Notes under the pieces: model-generated | The model's database searches: none | Told to the model about the DNA's origin: nothing | What the model saw: only the letters and a program-made list of their open reading frames with translations | Position numbers and translations under genes: made by a program | DNA from: Allium sativum | Lineage: Eukaryota > Streptophyta > Magnoliopsida > Asparagales > Amaryllidaceae | DNA: 64,000 bases | Assembly: GCA_030737875.1 (NCBI GenBank) | Contig: CM060924.1 | Coordinates: 144,640,197-144,704,196, forward strand | Reading direction: 5' to 3' | Shown here: one piece after another, positions 58,700 to 64,000 of the stretch | Layout of the letters: each line of letters starts with the position of its first letter | How positions within the stretch are numbered: the stretch's first letter is position 1

Positions 58700-60368
58700 T
58701 TTGGTTTATACAAAACCTACGGGTAAGACTCATTAGAGAAAAACGAAAAGATTCACAAGAGATATGATTAGTAATATCCTAGGATGAGTAACTCATTAGA
58801 GATAGGGTTAGTAGTGCCCTTGAATGAGTTTGAGGGTTACATATAAGAGGACGTATTTGCAATATGAAATTGATTTTGTAAAATTATATTTTAAATATTA
58901 TAGAATAACATGTTTTAAAAAATACAGATATAGTTCGCTATATATAACATTACATGGATAATGAATTAAAGATCTAGTATAAATATAAGTGTTTTGTGAT
59001 TAAAATTTCATATGGTACAACAATTAATCTCCCCAAACTAATTAGATAAACAAATTTAAGTGAAAATGTCTTGTGAATTCAATTTAACTATAAGATATTT
59101 GATGAGATAAATTAAGTCTTGGAAATTTGGGAGATTATATTTTGAACATAAAAGAAAGTATTTTGAAATATACATGGTTTTATATATATTAACTTGGATA
59201 AATAATTGAGATAGTTAAAGTTGAATATGAACATCTTTAGTCAAACTAAGAAGTTCTAAGTATAAAAGAATAGAAAGTTGTAATTAGCGTTAATTAACTA
59301 ATTAAAATAAATAATCCAAGCGTAAAAGAATAGAAGGGTTCAGATTAGAAATTGGAATAACTTAAAGAAAGAGTAATAAAAGGAATATTTATAAAATAAC
59401 GGTTAGTAAGGAAATATTTTTAAACATGGGATGAATTTAAATTCAAATCTAACCATTGAAAGGCTATTAAAAGTGTTTGGTTAAAAGAATGTTTGTAATT
59501 TGGAAAATTTATTAAGATAATTTGAAATTTAATTTAACTTGTGCAAGTTAAGTGCATTGAAGTTAAGTAGATTCATGTTAAATAGATTGAAAGGATAAAA
59601 GTGAATCAAATGAGTTAAAATTTAGCTTAAGTAAACTTAAATAAAATTTGATTGGATTTGAAATCATAATTGAATGAAATATTCAATGATTTTGGAAAAT
59701 CAAAAATTTCAAGTTATATATGAAAATCTAGCCAAAATTATATTAAAAAAATTAAGTGAATATAATTATAATTTATTAATTAAACGAAGTTTGAGCGTAA
59801 TTTAACATTTAATAAAAAACAATCTTGTCGTGCAGTGATTTTTCGTAGATTGTCGATTTGAAATTCAACTGAATATATATAGGATTCAATATAAGTTAGA
59901 ATTTTATGAAACAATTTTTTTCAGATCTTTTGAATTATAATTTCCTAGTGGAAAAGAAAAATTGGAATTTCATTTGATAAATTTTGAGATGTAAAAATCA
60001 AATTTCAAGAAAAATCATGGTGAGGCAGTTTATAATTTTTTACGATGGGTTAAATAAAATGGAAGAAATTTTAAGGAAATTAAAATTTCGTATCTTATAA
60101 ACTAGGAAATGAAATGATAAGATAAATATAAGAATGGTTCGATATATTGGTAAAAAATGGAAAATAAATTTAGGCTAAGTCGAATGAAATTAATGGAAGT
60201 AAGTTTAAAACTCCAAAATAAAATGCAGATTTGAATTATTAATTGAATATGAACTCATGTAAAGTGACGAGTTTCAATTAAGTAAATTTTTGAAAAGTTA
60301 AATGCTTCAACCTTACATTTTTCCTGTCTTAGCAATTTCGGGGATGAAATTCTTTTAAGGGGGGAGAA

Positions 60369-63300
60369 TGCAACAATCTGGATTTTGTATATAGGAATAT
60401 ATAATTTATTGAAATATTTAAAACGATTAATTTTTAGAATTTAATGACTTGAGATTTATTTAAATAGGAATTTGAACGTTAATACGAATTTGTTAATTTT
60501 GAAGCTATGTAAAATTCTATTTGAATATGTACGATGATAATAATTTATTTTCAAAGAGTTTGATAGTTTTGAAACCGATTTATATTTTATCGATTTAGTT
60601 TAACACTGGAAAAAAGCCATTTTCAAATGATTTCGAATTTCAATGAAATCAGTTTCATTGGATCTGAAACGTTAAATTATTGTAAGATTTCAATTTTTGT
60701 ATCAGTTAGAGTTATTATGTAAGCATGCACGATATAAATGCGTGTCGAAAATCGATTTGAAATCAATAATAACTTATAATTTAATTTTAAGAAAAACTGT
60801 TGAAAACATTTGAACTGGCTTCCGAAACTTGTTCCATTATGTTCGAAATAGGGGTATTTGGTTAGGAACAATAGTCGTGGCACTTCGTTTAGAGTTCGTG
60901 AAATTTTCAAGGCATAACATGAATAAAATATTAATAAACCTACCCTATATAATACCCTAAATTTCAGCCCAAACCCTAACCCTAATGGAACAACCCCCAT
61001 TAACAGTTTAATTGTAAAGAATTCTTCAACTTCTTTCCTAAATTCCTCTCAATCCATTCACTTTCAAGAGAAATCTCCAACATGAAAGTTTTCGATCTCC
61101 TTCACCTCTTCACATCTATGCGGTTGGATCATTGATAGGTGGTCTGGATCTTAGTAGATTTGGGTTTGTTCAAAATCTAGTAGTTAACGTATTTATAAAG
61201 ATTCTGATCGACCGAGGCAGTTTCAGGCTAAGTAACCAACTGGAGAAAGGAAGGTGGTGACGATGCCGATATACTGATGAAGTTTCATGACCTAAGGTGG
61301 AGTGAGGCAGCAGGTTGATCATCATGAAGGGTTTCAGTTTGATTTGAGATTTTAGGCGATCAGGAACGATGGAGGGAGCAAAGCTCCAGGCGTTAGCACT
61401 TCTCGTCGAGGCGGATCCGGCGGTGTGGTCGGCCAGAGTTCTGATGGCCTGAGGACGACACGGTGGCTGGTTGGGTGAAGCGTGTGTTGAGTTCGACTTT
61501 GCTACATAGTTTCCAATGGAGGAGAGATGACTTATGTCGTGTATTAGGCCCTAATAAAGGTGATTAGCAGTTAATTATGGTGATTATTGAATTATATTTA
61601 ATTTAGTTTAAATTAAAAGTATTAACAAGTAAGTATTATCCAAACATTGACAGAACTGAATGAGACGAAGTTTATTGGAATCGTATCAGTGACTACTATG
61701 CAATGGAATCTGGAATTGGAACGTTTGAAGTTAGCTGTAAGATTTGTTTAAGTTAAACGATTGTTTAATTTAAATCGAAACCAATGGTTGTTTCAATGAT
61801 AAAAATATCAATGAGAACTTCTGAAATTTTATTTGGAATAATATTATTATGAGAACTTCAATGATTAAGTTTTGGAAATTAGTTATAATCAAAATCTGGT
61901 AACATATTGGTTGCATTGTGGTTGCTATGGTTGCTTCATTGTTGATGGATGTTATTACAGTTATTCATGTATGTATAAGTATTAAGTGTTGTAAGGATTA
62001 TATTATAATCACAGTGATATTGATGATTGTTTGATGTGAATGTTATTTATGTTTGTTCACACAATACACTCACATATATGAAAATTATTTTGGTATTGGT
62101 TAAGTCTCAATCCATTTGAAAATTATAACTGAATATTTTACTCATTTAACTGAAATTGGACGTAAAAATGGAAGTTGGAAATTAATATCTGAAACTATTT
62201 GGAGATGAAATTGAAGTGATTATGAACAACTTTAGAAAAGGTGGAAATGAATTTTGAAAAGGTTTTGATTATAAAATGTTTTGTTCTAATTTGAAATCGG
62301 TTCTGAATAGTAAATTCAAAATTGAATTTGAGTTAGCTATATAAACGATGTTTTAAATTCAAATTGATTGTTCTTTTAACCTTATATAATGTTCGATTTG
62401 ATTTCAAAGATTAAATTTTGAAAAATAATAATATTTTATTAATATTATAATATGAAATAATTCAATTTCTTGATTTGTAATCGAATTTGAAACTAGAAAG
62501 TATTGTTTTGAAATGGGTTTATATATATTTTATAAAATTTATAAAAATATTATATGTTAATCGAATGAGTTTTATTTTACAATTATAATATGGTCAGAAT
62601 CGGGCTAGTCGCGTTGCAGTAGTTCGCGAATTTCGACTATAAACTTCAAATGCTTATAACTAATGCAATTTAAATCAAACTTATCTGAAACGAAAAATGT
62701 TTTATTTCTAATTGTTATAGATGTCAAATAGAAAATGAAATTTCAAATTATAGATTTTCATTTATGTCTAAAACAAGTTTTAAATAAAATCGCGGTTTTG
62801 TAGTTCAATGACAATTGGAAATCAATATAAACATCTTTATAAAAATTATTAAAAATATAGAAAACATTATGATAAATCATAATAATAAAGGGTTTTAGGT
62901 AAGAAATATGAATTTTTGAACTATAATTCGATTTTGAGGGTTTTCAGCCTAATTAACCATATATTGTAAAACGGTGCTTTGGAAATCTAAATTTAAGTGA
63001 ACCAAAGTTTTCTAATTTTAAGTAAATTGGATTTGGATGGAAATAATCCTCGGATATTTGGTATTGAATTTAGTAGTTATGACGTATACTATTTGAGGAA
63101 TTTGAAAGACATTTATATTGTTATTTCACTTATATTATTCGTTGATTAAGAGAATTAGTATTGAATATATGTTGATATAATTTTTGTTTAAATGTTATAT
63201 TCAATATCAATTTGTTTCGGGTTTGTTGTGAATGGTGTCGAAAATAACATCATTCTTTAACCCAGTTAAAGATTAAGATATGTTTGGGAAATTTAGAATG

Positions 63301-64000
63301 TATAATCTTGATTAAGACTAATTGAATCTTTGTTTTAAAGATTTATAGGTTTGCAAAGTCAAGAAGGATTAACATCTTTTATATGAATCTAATTTTTTTG
63401 TTAATGAATGGTTTTGAGATAATTCCTAATGAAAAATTAAGATTTTGATTTAAGTACAAATACGTCGGTTTAACTATAAAAATTGATTATTGAAATTAAT
63501 TTTTAAAAGGATGAAGTTATGGAATTAATATTTTATGATATTGAGGTAATCCTTAATGGAATTTGAATGGGAAAGTTGAAAGTTAGTTTTTGATTCAAGT
63601 TATCAGAAATATGGTTAAATCAAGGATAAGTCTTTACCAAGATTTAATAAGTATTGTTCAAGGGTTAATGAAATGAGTTTTTTTATAACAATTTAAGTTT
63701 TGTCAAGATTAATGGAAGTTATAATCGATGAAGAAAGAGACTTAGCAAATCCTATGTTTCCATATGATTTTAAAATAGCGCTTATTTTTCGGAAAGACCG
63801 GGATCGGATTCTATCATAAAACCATTCCGAATAATGATACAACGAATTGGAGCAAATGAAGATATTGAAGACGGTGGTTGAAGACCGGGATTCTTCACAT
63901 CAAAAGGACTGCTTGTTGATGTCTCCGGTAGCTCCCATTATGAGATTATATTATAGGAGTGGTCCGGACGTACTTGAAGATTTTTCGGATTTGCAAGGGC
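60369..64000 (+). mobile_element. 3' LTR of X' (runs off the window)
   Basis: It starts tgcaacaatctgg and continues past the end of the window, so it is at least 3.6 kb. A TATA box (tatataa, 60946-60952) and an accctaaccctaat leader sit 0.6 kb in. A GC-rich patch lies at 61370-61480, and gtttgttgtgaatggtgtcg at about 63212 is shared with X. The minus-strand frame 60677-61000 covers the promoter and is not a gene. Confidence 0.8.

Larger units (their letters stand above)
58506..60368 (+). mobile_element. Internal domain of X', non-coding (LARD-like)
   Basis: About 1.9 kb from primer site to polypurine tract, very AT-rich after 58860. I detect no retrotransposon protein on either strand. The first 150 bp after the second primer site match the X leader. 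The polypurine tract aaggggggagaa is at 60357-60368, with hairpin aatttc/gaaatt at 60334-60351. Confidence 0.7.

Overview
This window is plant nuclear heterochromatin made entirely of transposable elements; I see no host gene. The evidence for a flowering plant with a repeat-rich genome is Ty3/gypsy chromovirus pol genes ending in a chromodomain-like tail, LTRs with initiator-Met-tRNA primer binding sites, a SIRE-like Ty1/copia remnant, a TRIM, a plant LINE with a zf-RVT tail, and a captured piece of plastid DNA carrying trnI-GAU exon 1. The species cannot be told from the sequence.

The layout is a deep nest, read here from the outside in. Names are mine. X' (56420-64000 and upstream of the window) is a coding-free element with very long LTRs. 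An LTR of family E (54248-56419) sits in the 5' LTR of X'. Element C, an old gypsy element (17872-54247 plus an upstream part), appears to sit in E. C itself carries three insertions. The first is X (1-17871 and upstream), whose 3' LTR was later hit by B1 (6275-16374). The second is A (19094-42925), with B2 (24245-33135) in its gag and a TRIM (39136-39636) in its 3' LTR. The third is D (46473-52292), in C's 3' LTR, with a LINE (47011-48408) and a hAT element (48739-49382) in D's own 5' LTR. Removing the insertions rejoins C pol across A, A gag across B2, and the X LTR across B1. Target-site duplications support B1 (tacgg), D (agtgg), the hAT element (gacctatt, 8 bp) and the LINE (18 bp). Those of A (gcaac/gcaaa) and the TRIM (gttgg/gctgg) match at 4 of 5 bases.

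Only B1 looks capable of autonomous movement. It has one uninterrupted 1458-residue gag-protease-RT-RNaseH-integrase-chromodomain frame, and its two 2680-bp LTRs differ at one base. B2 keeps an intact 355-residue gag, but most of pol is replaced by unrelated repeat-rich DNA. A has an intact primer site but a gag-pol with many stop codons. A also has two unusual cargoes after pol: about 180 bp of plastid DNA, and an acidic reading frame with five tandem SUMO-interaction-like motifs directly after a strong splice acceptor. X and X' have LTRs of 6.3 kb and at least 3.6 kb around only 1.0-1.9 kb of non-coding DNA, which is LARD-like architecture.

Across families the LTRs share structures that ordinary annotation does not name. 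There is a run of hairpins 350-500 bp before the LTR 3' end, with compensatory changes between families. A hairpin lies just before the polypurine tract. The LTRs also contain GC-rich islands and consensus splice signals. All ages given rest on by-eye LTR comparison.
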